Assembly: GCF_037081775.1 (NCBI RefSeq)
Contig: NZ_JBAMHQ010000001.1
Span: 620,001 to 684,000, forward strand
DNA length: 64,000 nucleotides
Origin: Haladaptatus sp. ZSTT2
GTDB lineage: Archaea > Halobacteriota > Halobacteria > Halobacteriales > Halococcaceae
Direction of reading: 5' to 3'
Shown: positions 25,989-33,563 of the stretch, piece by piece
Numbering within the stretch: the first letter of the stretch is position 1
How the letters are laid out: each line of letters opens with the position of its first letter
Program-made: the position numbers and the translations under genes
The notes under the pieces: model-generated
What the model was told of the DNA's origin: nothing
Database searches by the model: none
The model's input: only the letters and a program-made list of their open reading frames with translations

Positions 25989-26615
25989 TCACTTCGGCGT
26001 CGCAACCACGCCGAGGTGGTCGTCGTGGAACGGCGTGAGTCGCGCGGTTTCGAGGATGTCGTAGCCGTCCGCCAACTCAGCGAGCACGTCATCGAACACG
26101 TCGCCGGGGTCGCGCGTCACGTCTTCACTGCGCGCCTTGATGGCGATGAGCGCCCCTCCGTCCTCTGCGAGGAACTGCTTGTTTCGGAGGGCAACCGTTG
26201 CCTGCCCGCGAGTCGCAACGTCTTGGATGAGCACGTCGAGATTCGACTCGACGATGTGGGCGTAAGTTTCCGGTTTGCGGGCGTCTTTGAGCAACGGAAA
26301 CAGGTTGCTGCGGTCGCGGGCGACGCCCACGAGGTCGCGGACGGGGCGCGGTGCGAACTCCACGGCGTAGGTCGGCCCTGAGAAATCTGCAACGTGGCTC
26401 ACGGTCGTCCCGCTCGCCGCGCCGAGATACAGCACTTTTTCGCCGCCAGCAAGGCCAACGTCCATCTCCGTTTCGAGCATCGCGCCGAGTTTCGAACGAT
26501 TCGCGTCCCACAGCCGCCAGCCTTCGCTCACTGGTTCGCCGTACACCGCCTGCCCCTGCGTCGCAAGCCGTTCTTGCCCGTCAAACGTGCGCCGGGAGAC
26601 GCCGTCTGGCAACAT
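25989..26615 (-). CDS. flpA: Fibrillarin-like rRNA/tRNA 2'-O-methyltransferase
   Basis: Catalytic subunit of the box C/D sRNP that methylates 2'-OH of rRNA and tRNA. The 208-residue Rossmann methyltransferase has VLYLGAASGTTVSHVAD (SAM site), YAVEFAPRPVRDLV, LDVLIQDVATRGQA and ALIAIKARSED. It begins at the base where the nop5 stop codon ends (1-nt overlap), so the two subunits are co-translated. The guide sRNAs are not apparent in the window. Confidence 0.97.
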   Translation of the reverse strand: MLPDGVSRRTFDGQERLATQGQAVYGEPVSEGWRLWDANRSKLGAMLETEMDVGLAGGEKVLYLGAASGTTVSHVADFSGPTYAVEFAPRPVRDLVGVARDRSNLFPLLKDARKPETYAHIVESNLDVLIQDVATRGQATVALRNKQFLAEDGGALIAIKARSEDVTRDPGDVFDDVLAELADGYDILETARLTPFHDDHLGVVATPK

Positions 26616-27448
26616 CAGTTCTCACCTCGCGCCTGAATGGTCGCAATGCGCTCATCGAGTTCTGCTTTTAACTCGGGACGCAGGTCGCCCGCGTAGTGGT
26701 CGATACGCGCCGCAATCGAGAGCTTCCCGGCGAGGGCGCGAGACGCAGACCCTCTATCCTCCCGGCGCGTGTGGCGAATCGCCGGGTGCATGAAGATGAT
26801 GCCGTGTTTCGGCGAGGAAGCTTGGCCCTTTAGGTGGGCGAACAGCGCGTCCTCTGCGCCGAGCACCTGCACCGTCCCGCTCGGCTTCTTTGCGAGCGTG
26901 TCGAGACCGCCGGCGAGCGCGATGAGTCGCGCCGCGAGCACCGGTTCTGCCAGATTCGAGAGGTTCGGCGCGATGAGCGGCGTCGTCTCCTCGACGAACT
27001 GCTTGAGTGCGTCGGCTTCGTCGTCGAGTTCGGCACACCGCGTCGCAAGCGAGATGAGTTGCTCGTCCGCAGCGTCTTCTGGCTCACGGACAGCGAGGTC
27101 GCGGGCGTACTCCACACCCGTCCCAGCGTCTGCAAAGCGGCTGCCAGCCCATTCTGCGACGCGTTCGGCCAGTTCGTTCGCCATCCGACGCGAGTCGTCC
27201 ATGGCGCGCACTGCGTGAATCAACTGCTTGTCGGTCGCCCGCTCTTTTTCCACGACTTCCCTGCGGGCTGCCTCGACGGTCGCCGCGTGGAGGCGCTCGT
27301 AGTAAGCGTCCTCATCAGAAGCAAACCCGGCGGCAACGGCCTCGGAAGGCCAATCGGCAGGCGCGTCGGCTGCCCCCTCGATAATCCGCGCGACGGCCGC
27401 GGCGGTGTCGTCGGAATCGACGCCGACGAACCATCCGTTTTCAGTCAT
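26615..27448 (-). CDS. nop5: Nop5/Nop56-like C/D sRNP scaffold protein
   Basis: Bridges L7Ae-bound box C/D sRNA and fibrillarin. The 277-residue protein has a coiled-coil middle (about residues 65-150) and the NOP RNA/L7Ae-binding domain with TPLIAPNLSNLAEPVLAARL, GGLDTLAKKPSGTVQVLGAE and KHGIIFMHPAIRHT. The highly charged KKE/D tail of crenarchaeal Nop5 is missing, as usual in haloarchaea. It is the first gene of the nop5-flpA operon. Confidence 0.95.
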   Translation of the reverse strand: MTENGWFVGVDSDDTAAAVARIIEGAADAPADWPSEAVAAGFASDEDAYYERLHAATVEAARREVVEKERATDKQLIHAVRAMDDSRRMANELAERVAEWAGSRFADAGTGVEYARDLAVREPEDAADEQLISLATRCAELDDEADALKQFVEETTPLIAPNLSNLAEPVLAARLIALAGGLDTLAKKPSGTVQVLGAEDALFAHLKGQASSPKHGIIFMHPAIRHTRREDRGSASRALAGKLSIAARIDHYAGDLRPELKAELDERIATIQARGEN

Positions 27449-27499
27449 ACCTGTCGGTAGCGAGTGGGATGTGGTTAAAAGGCGCGCTCTGCTGGCCGA

Positions 27500-27667
27500 C
27501 TACCCGAACTTCTCGAACGGCTGGTCACAGCCGTTGCAGTAGTGCATCGACCGGCAGAGTCCCGGCCCCTTCGGGTGGTCGCGCACCGTGTTCTCTGAGC
27601 CACAGTACGGGCAGACTGCGGGCGATTCGTCGGGACTCGTCGTGACGCTCGGGTCGTTGAATCGCAT
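27500..27667 (-). CDS. Stand-alone PaaD zinc-ribbon protein (55 aa)
   Basis: A 55-residue protein that matches the C-terminal zinc ribbon of bacterial PaaD: CPYCGSENTVRDHPKGPGLC gives two CxxC-type ligands and an extra Cys, and RSMHYCNGCDQPFEKFG gives the second CxxC and the family ending. Its ATG lies 2 nt after the stop codon of the PaaD DUF59 gene, so both come from one mRNA. It should bind zinc and assist Fe-S or diiron maturation of PaaABC. The longer open frame reaching 27736 is antisense-like and rejected. Confidence 0.8.
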   Translation of the reverse strand: MRFNDPSVTTSPDESPAVCPYCGSENTVRDHPKGPGLCRSMHYCNGCDQPFEKFG

Positions 27668-27669
27668 GA

Positions 27670-28083
27670 TTAGATGGACAGCCCGAACTCGCGCAGGGCC
27701 TCCTTCCCCGGTTCGGTGACCATCTCGACCGTCCACGGCGGACTCCAGACGAGGTCTAACTCCATGCTGTCGACGCCCTCCACGGCGGCGACGGCTTCCT
27801 CGATGTCCGTCGTGAGCATCTCGCGGGCCGGACAGCCGGTGTAGGTGAGCGTCATCTTCACGTCGGCGTGCCCGTCTTCGACGGTGACGCCGTAGATGAG
27901 CCCCAAATCAACGATGCTGACCGGCATCTCCGGGTCTTCGATGGCGTAGAGGGTGTCCCAGACGCGGCGTTCGACACCCGTTGTGCCCTCGCCGGTCGCA
28001 GGCAGGCCCTCGCGTTCGGGGCCGTGGACGTAGTCGGTGTGCGAACACGGCGTGGCGGTGTTTTCGGTTGGGTTACTTGACAT
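27670..28083 (-). CDS. paaD: PaaD-like DUF59/MIP18 assembly factor
   Basis: A 137-residue DUF59 protein needed for a working phenylacetyl-CoA epoxidase in bacteria. The hallmark VWDTLYAIEDPEMPVSIVDL (about residues 42-61), TLTYTGCPAREML with the conserved Cys, and VWSPPWTVEMVTE are all present. A 40-residue polar extension with CSHTDYVHGPERE precedes the domain. Bacterial PaaD carries its zinc ribbon in the same chain; here that part is the next gene. Overlaps paaC by 11 nt. Confidence 0.9.
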   Translation of the reverse strand: MSSNPTENTATPCSHTDYVHGPEREGLPATGEGTTGVERRVWDTLYAIEDPEMPVSIVDLGLIYGVTVEDGHADVKMTLTYTGCPAREMLTTDIEEAVAAVEGVDSMELDLVWSPPWTVEMVTEPGKEALREFGLSI

Positions 28084-28915
28084 CGTCAGGGTCCTTGAGC
28101 AGCTTCGTCGGGGTACTCAGCCCGAGCGTGCGGTAGGTGTGGGTGAACTCCTCGTAGAGTGGCTCCCAGTCTGCGGTGTGGTCGCCGTGGCGGCCGGTTT
28201 CCGCAGGCAGTTCCGGTAGCTCATCCTCGGCTTCCGGTACGGAGAGACCGAGCGACGAGAGGAACGGCAGGGTGATTTCGAGCCAGCGGGCGCGCAGGTC
28301 GGCGAGCGGTTCGGTGCGAACGCCAAGTTCCACGATGTCGGCTTCGTGTTCGCTTGGCTCGAACAGCGTGAGCGCGTACGGGAACAGGCGGTCGAACGCC
28401 TGCTGGACTTTCTCCCGGCCCGGCTCGTCGTCACAGAGGCGTTCGAGCCAGTTCTGGCCGTGCTCTAAGTGGTAGCGCTCTTCCATCTGAACCTTCTCGA
28501 CACGATCTCGCAGGCGCGGGTACGCAGAGCCGTGAATCGATTCGAGGTGGAGTTTCTCGTAGGTGTCGAACAGATACCCACGCAGAATGCTGTCCGCCCA
28601 GTCGCCCTCGATAATCGGGAGTTCGACCAGCGTCGAGTGGCGGAAGTCGCTCGGAGGTCGCTCCCAGATGAGTTCTGGCTCTTCTGCGCCGAAGTCTTCG
28701 AGCAGGTCGTACCAGAGACGGGCGTGGCCGTACTCGTCCTGTGCGATGTTCGCAATGGCGAGGTCGGATTCGAGCGTCGGCGCGCGAACCTGCCACTCGG
28801 TGTAGCGTTCTGCGAGAACGAACTCGTCGTCGGCCATCCGGAAGATGACCTCGGAGACGGCCTGTTGCTGTTCTGCGTCTAACTCCGCCGGGCCGGGGAG
28901 TTCGGAGAGCGCCAT
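28073..28915 (-). CDS. paaC: 1,2-phenylacetyl-CoA epoxidase, structural subunit PaaC
   Basis: Ferritin-like partner subunit of PaaA in the diiron epoxidase. The 280-residue protein shows LPGPAELDAEQQQAVSEVIF, then the family helices IANIAQDEYGHARLWYDLLE and MEERYHLEHGQNWLERL. PaaC keeps only some diiron ligands and acts as a scaffold and docking surface. It shares one base of its start with the stop of paaB and overlaps paaD by 11 nt, so paaABCD is one tight operon. Confidence 0.94.
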   Translation of the reverse strand: MALSELPGPAELDAEQQQAVSEVIFRMADDEFVLAERYTEWQVRAPTLESDLAIANIAQDEYGHARLWYDLLEDFGAEEPELIWERPPSDFRHSTLVELPIIEGDWADSILRGYLFDTYEKLHLESIHGSAYPRLRDRVEKVQMEERYHLEHGQNWLERLCDDEPGREKVQQAFDRLFPYALTLFEPSEHEADIVELGVRTEPLADLRARWLEITLPFLSSLGLSVPEAEDELPELPAETGRHGDHTADWEPLYEEFTHTYRTLGLSTPTKLLKDPDDVK

Positions 28916-29232
28916 TATTGTTCCCTCCGCTGGCGCTCGGCCTCGATTTGCTCTTTCTCCGAGTCTTCGATTTCCTTTGCGAAACTCGCGTCCGTGTTGA
29001 ACGTCATCGCCCAGCGGTACATCTTGTCGGTCGTACCGCCGAACGAGGCTTCCTCTGCGTCAACTTCACCGATTTCGTCTTTCGGGACGACCCACAGGCT
29101 GTGGGTCGGGCGGCGACGGGCGTGTTGCACCTGTGCGAACATGAGCGCCATCTCGCGGTCTGGTGCGTGGACGTTGCCACAGTGGGTGTGGTAGCCGCCC
29201 TGTTTTTCCTGTCTGAAAACTTCCCAAATCAT
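28915..29232 (-). CDS. paaB: 1,2-phenylacetyl-CoA epoxidase subunit PaaB
   Basis: A 105-residue bridging subunit of the PaaABC complex. The start MIWEVFRQEKQGGYHTHCGN, the mid segment DREMALMFAQVQHARR and SLWVVPKDEI are characteristic of PaaB. The C-terminal 25 residues are charged. It lies 1 nt after paaA and overlaps paaC by one base. Confidence 0.95.
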   Translation of the reverse strand: MIWEVFRQEKQGGYHTHCGNVHAPDREMALMFAQVQHARRRPTHSLWVVPKDEIGEVDAEEASFGGTTDKMYRWAMTFNTDASFAKEIEDSEKEQIEAERQRREQ

Positions 29233-29233
29233 A

Positions 29234-30163
29234 TCAGTCAGCCGCCTGTGGGGTTGGGCCAGTGTTTTCGAGCGATTCGGTCACCCACTCGACGGCGTCT
29301 TGGGCCGCCTTGCGGGTGTTGATTTGCCCGAGGCCGGGTTCGTACTCGTTTTTCGCAATCTGGAAGAACTCGTCCCAGTCTAGGTCCTCCTCGATGACTT
29401 CGTAGCTCCCCGTCTCCTCGTCGAAGTTGATGCGTGGGTACTCGGGGATTTCGAGGCCGTAGCGCTCTGCTTTCGGGATGTAGACGGTGAGGAACTCGTT
29501 TCTGAGTTCGTCGTTCGATTTGCGCTTTAAGCCCACCTTCGACGCGAAGTCGTGGTGGACGCTCTTGTCGTTGGTCGGGCCGAAGAACTGGATGATGCGC
29601 GGCCACCACTCCTCGAACGCTTCTTGCACTAACTCTTGGTGCTTTTTCGGCCCGGTGCCGAGTTCGCGGAGGATGTGCTCGCCGTGTTTGATGTGGAAGC
29701 CTTCCTCGAAGCAAATCTTGTCCATTGCGTGGGCGTACGGCTCCCAACTCGTGTCCTTGAGCGTCGCCTGGCGGCGCATCGCCGCGCCGTCAACGAAGAA
29801 GCCAATCATCGGCACTTCCCACCAGTGTTCCATCGGGTAGTGAAAGCAGTTCAGGAACTTGCCTTTCCCGTTGGCGAGTTCATCGAGCATCTGCTCGCGC
29901 GTCTTCACACCGAGGGACTCTGCGGCGCGATAGAGCAGTTGACCGTGGCCGATTTCGTCCTGCACCTTCGCGCTGAAGGCGAGTTTGCGGTCGAGGCTCG
30001 GCGCTTGGCGGATGAACGGGCGTTCTAAATACGCGCCCATTATCTCAGAGTTCGCGTGGAACTGAATCATCCGCGTCGCCGCCTCGCGGTATTCCTGGGG
30101 CAGGTCGTCTTTCGGGCTGAACGCCCGCGGACCTGCTCGCTCGAACACAGTATCGAGATCCAT
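29234..30163 (-). CDS. paaA: 1,2-phenylacetyl-CoA epoxidase catalytic subunit PaaA
   Basis: Diiron oxygenase subunit that epoxidises the aromatic ring of phenylacetyl-CoA using O2. The 309-residue ferritin-like protein has the iron-ligand helices RMIQFHANSEIMGAYLERP, KVQDEIGHGQLLYRAAES (ExxH) and KICFEEGFHIKHGEHIL (ExxH). ATG 30163 (MDLDTVFERA) is the start: 16 extra in-frame residues further upstream lie in the promoter. It is the first gene of the epoxidase operon and diverges from the regulator gene across the palindromic TATA/operator at 30220-30243. Confidence 0.96.
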   Translation of the reverse strand: MDLDTVFERAGPRAFSPKDDLPQEYREAATRMIQFHANSEIMGAYLERPFIRQAPSLDRKLAFSAKVQDEIGHGQLLYRAAESLGVKTREQMLDELANGKGKFLNCFHYPMEHWWEVPMIGFFVDGAAMRRQATLKDTSWEPYAHAMDKICFEEGFHIKHGEHILRELGTGPKKHQELVQEAFEEWWPRIIQFFGPTNDKSVHHDFASKVGLKRKSNDELRNEFLTVYIPKAERYGLEIPEYPRINFDEETGSYEVIEEDLDWDEFFQIAKNEYEPGLGQINTRKAAQDAVEWVTESLENTGPTPQAAD

Positions 30164-30219
30164 GATGGAAAATAATAACAGACGATACCGGATACTCGTT
30201 ACCCCGTTCATGACAGGGC

Positions 30220-30243
30220 TTTAAATATTGTGGCGGCCAATAT
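30220..30243. promoter_or_regulatory. Shared paaA/regulator promoter: palindromic TATA box plus 19-bp operator-like repeat
   Basis: TTTAAA (30220-30225) is self-complementary and can serve as TATA box in both directions: about 25 nt before the regulator ATG at 30250 and about 57 nt before the paaA ATG at 30163. It abuts a perfect inverted repeat ATATTG-7 nt-CAATAT at 30225-30243, which would cover the initiator of the regulator mRNA and the BRE side of the paaA promoter. The geometry suggests a site for autorepression or co-control by the adjacent regulator. The repeat is seen; the binding protein is inferred. Confidence 0.55.
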
Positions 30244-30249
30244 CTCCGC

Positions 30250-30906
30250 ATGATCGCCGAGTGCCTCGTCGTCGAGTTTCGCGTAACGGGGGACAATTGT
30301 CCGCTCGCAGACGCCTCGCGGGAGGCTGGGACGACGCTCGTCGCCCGCCCACCTCAACTCAGAGCGGACGGGAACGTCCTCCTCCGCTTCAGCGCCCCGA
30401 CCGACGACGTCGCCCCGATTCTTGACGCAGACGAACGGGTGCGTTATCTCCACATGTCCCACACGGAGGGTCGCTACAACTTTCGCTGCCTCGCAAAACA
30501 GCGCTGCGTCGTCCACGACCTGACAAACGCGGGCCTGCTGGTCGAATCGCTCCAATACCATCGTGGAACCGAGCGCCACACCGGCGCGGTTGTCGGCCGC
30601 GACGTGTTACAAGGGGTTCTCGACACGGTGGCTGCGCGAAACGCCGAGGCCGGGGCCGACGCCGTCGGCGTCACGCTCGAACGCATCTACCCGCTCGGCA
30701 CAGACGACGAGACGACCGTTGCCCAGCAGTGGGACATCACGCCAGCCCAAGAAGAAGCGCTCCGGACGGCCGTGGAAATGGGCTACTTCGAAGTGCCACG
30801 GAAAGTCGATGCCGCGGCGGTTGCGGCGGCGCTCGACATCAGTAAATCCTCGTTCTTAGAACGCTTGCATCGTGGCGAGCGCGGCCTGTTCTCGCAGGTG
30901 TTCTAG
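30250..30906 (+). CDS. Bacterio-opsin activator-type HTH regulator of the phenylacetate island
   Basis: A 218-residue haloarchaeal regulator. The N-terminal 150 residues form a sensor-like region (MIAECLVVEFRVTGDNCPLA, LLRFSAPTDDVAPILDADER), and the C-terminal HTH_10 domain is clear: WDITPAQEEALRTAVEMGYF, VPRKVDAAAVAAALDISKSS and FLERLHRGER. Such regulators often control the gene next door, here paaA transcribed divergently. The mRNA is probably leaderless. An aromatic-CoA ligand is a guess. Confidence 0.87.
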   Translation: MIAECLVVEFRVTGDNCPLADASREAGTTLVARPPQLRADGNVLLRFSAPTDDVAPILDADERVRYLHMSHTEGRYNFRCLAKQRCVVHDLTNAGLLVESLQYHRGTERHTGAVVGRDVLQGVLDTVAARNAEAGADAVGVTLERIYPLGTDDETTVAQQWDITPAQEEALRTAVEMGYFEVPRKVDAAAVAAALDISKSSFLERLHRGERGLFSQVF

Positions 30907-30922
30907 CCCGATTGGAGGAGCG

Positions 30923-31306
30923 CTACCCGGTTTTGTACACGCCGCGGACGCTTGCGACTTCGTTTCCGCCTTCGTCCGCGACCATCACGTCCACCACGCC
31001 AACGGAAGAGCCACAGCGAACCACGTCGGCTTCGGCGTAGAGGTCGCCCGTCCCGGCTTTCAGGTAGTCGATACGCATGTCGATTGTTGGGACTGGCTGG
31101 TCTACGAGCGAGACGAGTGCCGCACCACCGACGGTGTCCGCGAGCGTGAACGCCACGCCGCCGTGGGCCATCAGCTTCTCGGCGTTCCACGAGAGTTCTT
31201 TGCGCATCTCGATGTGGCCTTCGGCGTGGCCGTCTTCGGCTTCGGTGACTTCGACACCGAGGAAATCAGCAAACGGCATCCCTTCGAAGAAGGCTTCTAC
31301 GTCCAT
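30923..31306 (-). CDS. paaI: PaaI-like hotdog thioesterase
   Basis: A 127-residue hotdog-fold acyl-CoA thioesterase beginning MDVEAFFEGMPFADFLGVEV. The catalytic region WNAEKLMAHGGVAFTLADTV contains the HGG turn and Asp of the PaaI group. In phenylacetate pathways it frees CoA from dead-end hydroxylated or cyclised thioesters. The upstream open frame to 31504 is antisense of the hydrolase and is rejected; the ATG at 31306 fits the family. It converges with the regulator gene. Confidence 0.88.
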   Translation of the reverse strand: MDVEAFFEGMPFADFLGVEVTEAEDGHAEGHIEMRKELSWNAEKLMAHGGVAFTLADTVGGAALVSLVDQPVPTIDMRIDYLKAGTGDLYAEADVVRCGSSVGVVDVMVADEGGNEVASVRGVYKTG

Positions 31307-31331
31307 AGTCCGGCAGACGCCCGCGGGGTGG

Positions 31332-32129
31332 TTAAAACTGTGCCCCGTCGCTGAGAAAGCGGTTGATTGGCCGGTCAAAGGCGGCGGCGTGGTGGATGAC
31401 CGCCTCATGGCCAATTGCTGGTAATATCTGTAGCTCGCCGTGGAGTGCCGTGGCTGTCTCGCGGAAGTCTCGCTCTGCGAAGAAGGGGTCTCTCGTCCCG
31501 CCAATCGTCAGCGTCGGCACGTCGATTTCGGGAAGTATGTCTGTCGCGTCGTGGGCGAGACACGCCTCCGCCGCACCGATGAAGTCTTCGGGCGTACTCG
31601 GCCCGCGCGTCACGAGGTCGTAGCCGCGTGCTCCCAGTGAGAAGCCGCGCCTGAGCAGGCCAACTGCGACGGCATCGACGGCCTCGCGGTAGATGAGGTT
31701 CCACTGGCTGGCCCGCCCCCAGTCGCGCCACCGGACGATAGTGTCGTAGCCTGCGCCGCTGAGTTTTGCCGCAGACAGGCCGAGTATCGCACCGGTCACG
31801 AGGTCGGGGCGGACGGCGGCGAGATGCTGGACGATGAACCCACCCATCGAGAGTCCCATGACCGCCGCTGGACCGGTTTCTTTGAGCACATCGGCGTAGC
31901 CAACGGCCATCTCGGCGGTCGATTGGGTTTCGACGCCCATCGGCCGCGAGACCATAGAAACCGTATGGGTGTCGGCGTAGCGCTTGCAGTAGGTGGCGAC
32001 GATGCGGGCGAACCAGAACGTCTCGGTCACGCGCATGAGTGGGTCGTTCAGCCCCGGGATGATGAGGAGCCTATCTGACCCCGCTCCGACCGTGACCGCC
32101 GGGTGTCCGGCGAGCGTTTCTTTTCTCAC
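31332..32129 (-). CDS. Alpha/beta hydrolase of the phenylacetate island
   Basis: A 265-residue alpha/beta hydrolase with the nucleophile elbow MGLSMGGFIVQHLA (Ser in GLSMGG), the acid in GGTRDPFFAERDF and the His in LPAIGHEAVIHHAA. It has a large lid region rich in Arg/Trp (RWRDWGRASQWNLIYREAVD). The start codon overlaps the stop of the amidohydrolase gene by 4 nt, so the two are translationally coupled. A role in hydrolysing a ring-cleavage or lactone intermediate fits the context but is inference. Confidence 0.82.
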   Translation of the reverse strand: MRKETLAGHPAVTVGAGSDRLLIIPGLNDPLMRVTETFWFARIVATYCKRYADTHTVSMVSRPMGVETQSTAEMAVGYADVLKETGPAAVMGLSMGGFIVQHLAAVRPDLVTGAILGLSAAKLSGAGYDTIVRWRDWGRASQWNLIYREAVDAVAVGLLRRGFSLGARGYDLVTRGPSTPEDFIGAAEACLAHDATDILPEIDVPTLTIGGTRDPFFAERDFRETATALHGELQILPAIGHEAVIHHAAAFDRPINRFLSDGAQF

Positions 32130-33001
32130 AAGTTGAGGAACGCTTCAGCGTTCTCCCAGAGGAGTTTTCGCTGCACATCCTCGGGGTAGTCAGTGTATTC
32201 CCTGAAGTTGTCGAGCCACTGTTTCGGGCCAATCATCGGGTAGTCGGTGCCGAACATCGTCTTGTCCTTGAGCAGGGTTCCGGCGTAGTGAAGCCACTCA
32301 TCGTCGATGTACTTCGGCAGCCAGCCCGAGAAGTCCATGTAGACGTTCCCCTTCTGCTGGCAGATGGCGAGCTGTTCGCGCTCCCACGGGAACGCCGGGT
32401 GCGCGATGAGAATCTGCAGGTCTGGATGCGTCGCGGCCACGTCGTCTATGAGCATCGGGTTGCCGTACTTGATTCTGAGGCCGCGACCGCCGGGGCTGCC
32501 CGCGCCGAGCGTGGAGTTACCGCCGTGGAAGATGACGGGCACACCGAGGTCTTCGATGGTGTCCCAGAGCGGTTCGTGTTCGGGGTCGCTCGGTGAGAAC
32601 CCTTGAGCGATTTGCTGGAACTTGAAGCCTGAGAGGCCGAGGTCGTTCACGGCGCGCTCTGCTTCCTCGACGCAGTCGTCTTTGAGTGGGTCAACACTGC
32701 CAAACCCGATGATGAAGTCAGCAAATTCGTCGCGGACGCCTGCGACGTAATCGTTCGTGACGGGCGGGTTGCCCGTGTTCGTCTCCGCGTCCCACCCGAC
32801 GAGGACGACTTTCTTCACGCCGGCGGCGTAGTACTCTTCGCGCATCCCTTCGTAGGTGTCGAACTCCATCTCCGCGCCGAACTTTTTGGCGGCGTCGCGC
32901 ATCATCTCGCCGCCAGCGTCCTCTAAAAACTCCTTCGTCGGCTGGTGAGCGTGCATGTCGATGGCGCGCGGTTCGCCGTCTGCGAGAACATCTCCGGGCA
33001 T
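32126..33001 (-). CDS. Amidohydrolase-2 (ACMSD-like) metal-dependent decarboxylase/hydrolase
   Basis: A 291-residue TIM-barrel protein of the amidohydrolase-2 group. Metal ligands are visible: the HxH pair in AIDMHAHQPT near residue 17, HGGN in GVPVIFHGGNSTLG, the His in LIAHPAFPWERE and the Asp in MFGTDYPMIGPK. Relatives include ACMSD and gamma-resorcylate decarboxylase, which act on ring-derived acids. ATG 33001 begins the family-like sequence; the frame further upstream is not conserved. It is coupled to the alpha/beta hydrolase by a 4-nt overlap. The substrate is unknown. Confidence 0.83.
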   Translation of the reverse strand: MPGDVLADGEPRAIDMHAHQPTKEFLEDAGGEMMRDAAKKFGAEMEFDTYEGMREEYYAAGVKKVVLVGWDAETNTGNPPVTNDYVAGVRDEFADFIIGFGSVDPLKDDCVEEAERAVNDLGLSGFKFQQIAQGFSPSDPEHEPLWDTIEDLGVPVIFHGGNSTLGAGSPGGRGLRIKYGNPMLIDDVAATHPDLQILIAHPAFPWEREQLAICQQKGNVYMDFSGWLPKYIDDEWLHYAGTLLKDKTMFGTDYPMIGPKQWLDNFREYTDYPEDVQRKLLWENAEAFLNL

Positions 33002-33041
33002 ACCTCGTGAATTGTTCCCACACGGTGAAAAAGGGATACCG

Positions 33042-33485
33042 TCAGTCGGCGAGTTCGTCCGGAACGACACCGACCTGTCGCATCATGCCGAGCATGTCCC
33101 ATTGTGGGAAGCCCTCGACGATTTTGCCGTTCTTTACGCGGTGTTCGACAATACCGTCGATGCTTACGGACTTGCCCGTTGCGTCCATGTCACCGAACGG
33201 TCCCGTCTGCGTGCCGGTCATGGTGAGTCGCGTGACGACGTGGTCGTCGTCTGCGAGTTGGTCGTGTATGGTCATGTTCACGTCCGGGAACGCCGTCGTG
33301 AACTCGGTGAGCAGCTTTCTGAACTCTCTGCGGCCGTGGAGTTCGCGCCCGCTCTCTGCGTCGTGATGCGTGTACGTTTCCGCAAACAGATCGTCGATCA
33401 GGTCGAAGTTCTTTTCGCTCAGCACCTCTTCAAAAAATCGGCGTGCAAGCTGTTTGTTCTCTGTTGTTGGTGATTGGATTGCCAT
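33042..33485 (-). CDS. SnoaL-like ester-cyclase fold protein, copy 1
   Basis: A 147-residue NTF2-fold protein of the SnoaL polyketide cyclase group: QLARRFFEEVLSEKNFDLID, ETYTHHD, FTTAFPDVNMTIHDQLADDD, then VTRLTMTGTQTGPFGDMDAT and IDGIVEHRVKNGKIVEGFPQ. It is the most divergent of three tandem paralogues (33042-34524), each with its own intergenic gap of about 80-90 nt. ATG 33485 is the likely start. Such proteins catalyse aldol cyclisations, hydrolysis or hydroxylation; the substrate here is unknown. Confidence 0.83.
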   Translation of the reverse strand: MAIQSPTTENKQLARRFFEEVLSEKNFDLIDDLFAETYTHHDAESGRELHGRREFRKLLTEFTTAFPDVNMTIHDQLADDDHVVTRLTMTGTQTGPFGDMDATGKSVSIDGIVEHRVKNGKIVEGFPQWDMLGMMRQVGVVPDELAD

Positions 33486-33563
33486 GTGTGCCACCCACTA
33501 GAGGGAGGCTGTCTGTGAGCAAGTCCCTTGCTTGAATGTCAGAAAAATCAGCGTGATTTGGGC

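Noticed and set aside
25128-26381. 417-codon plus-strand frame opposite the DUF4397 and flpA genes
   Set aside because: Covers two genuine genes on the other strand and the gap between them; no recognisable domain.
31307-31504. N-terminal extension of the PaaI-like thioesterase
   Set aside because: Ser/Thr/Gln-rich, antisense to nothing conserved, and overlaps the hydrolase gene; ATG 31306 fits the family.
33519-33531. GCAAG-TCC-CTTGC hairpin between SnoaL copies 1 and 2
   Set aside because: Five-base arms are expected by chance; no U-tract or conserved context to call it a terminator.
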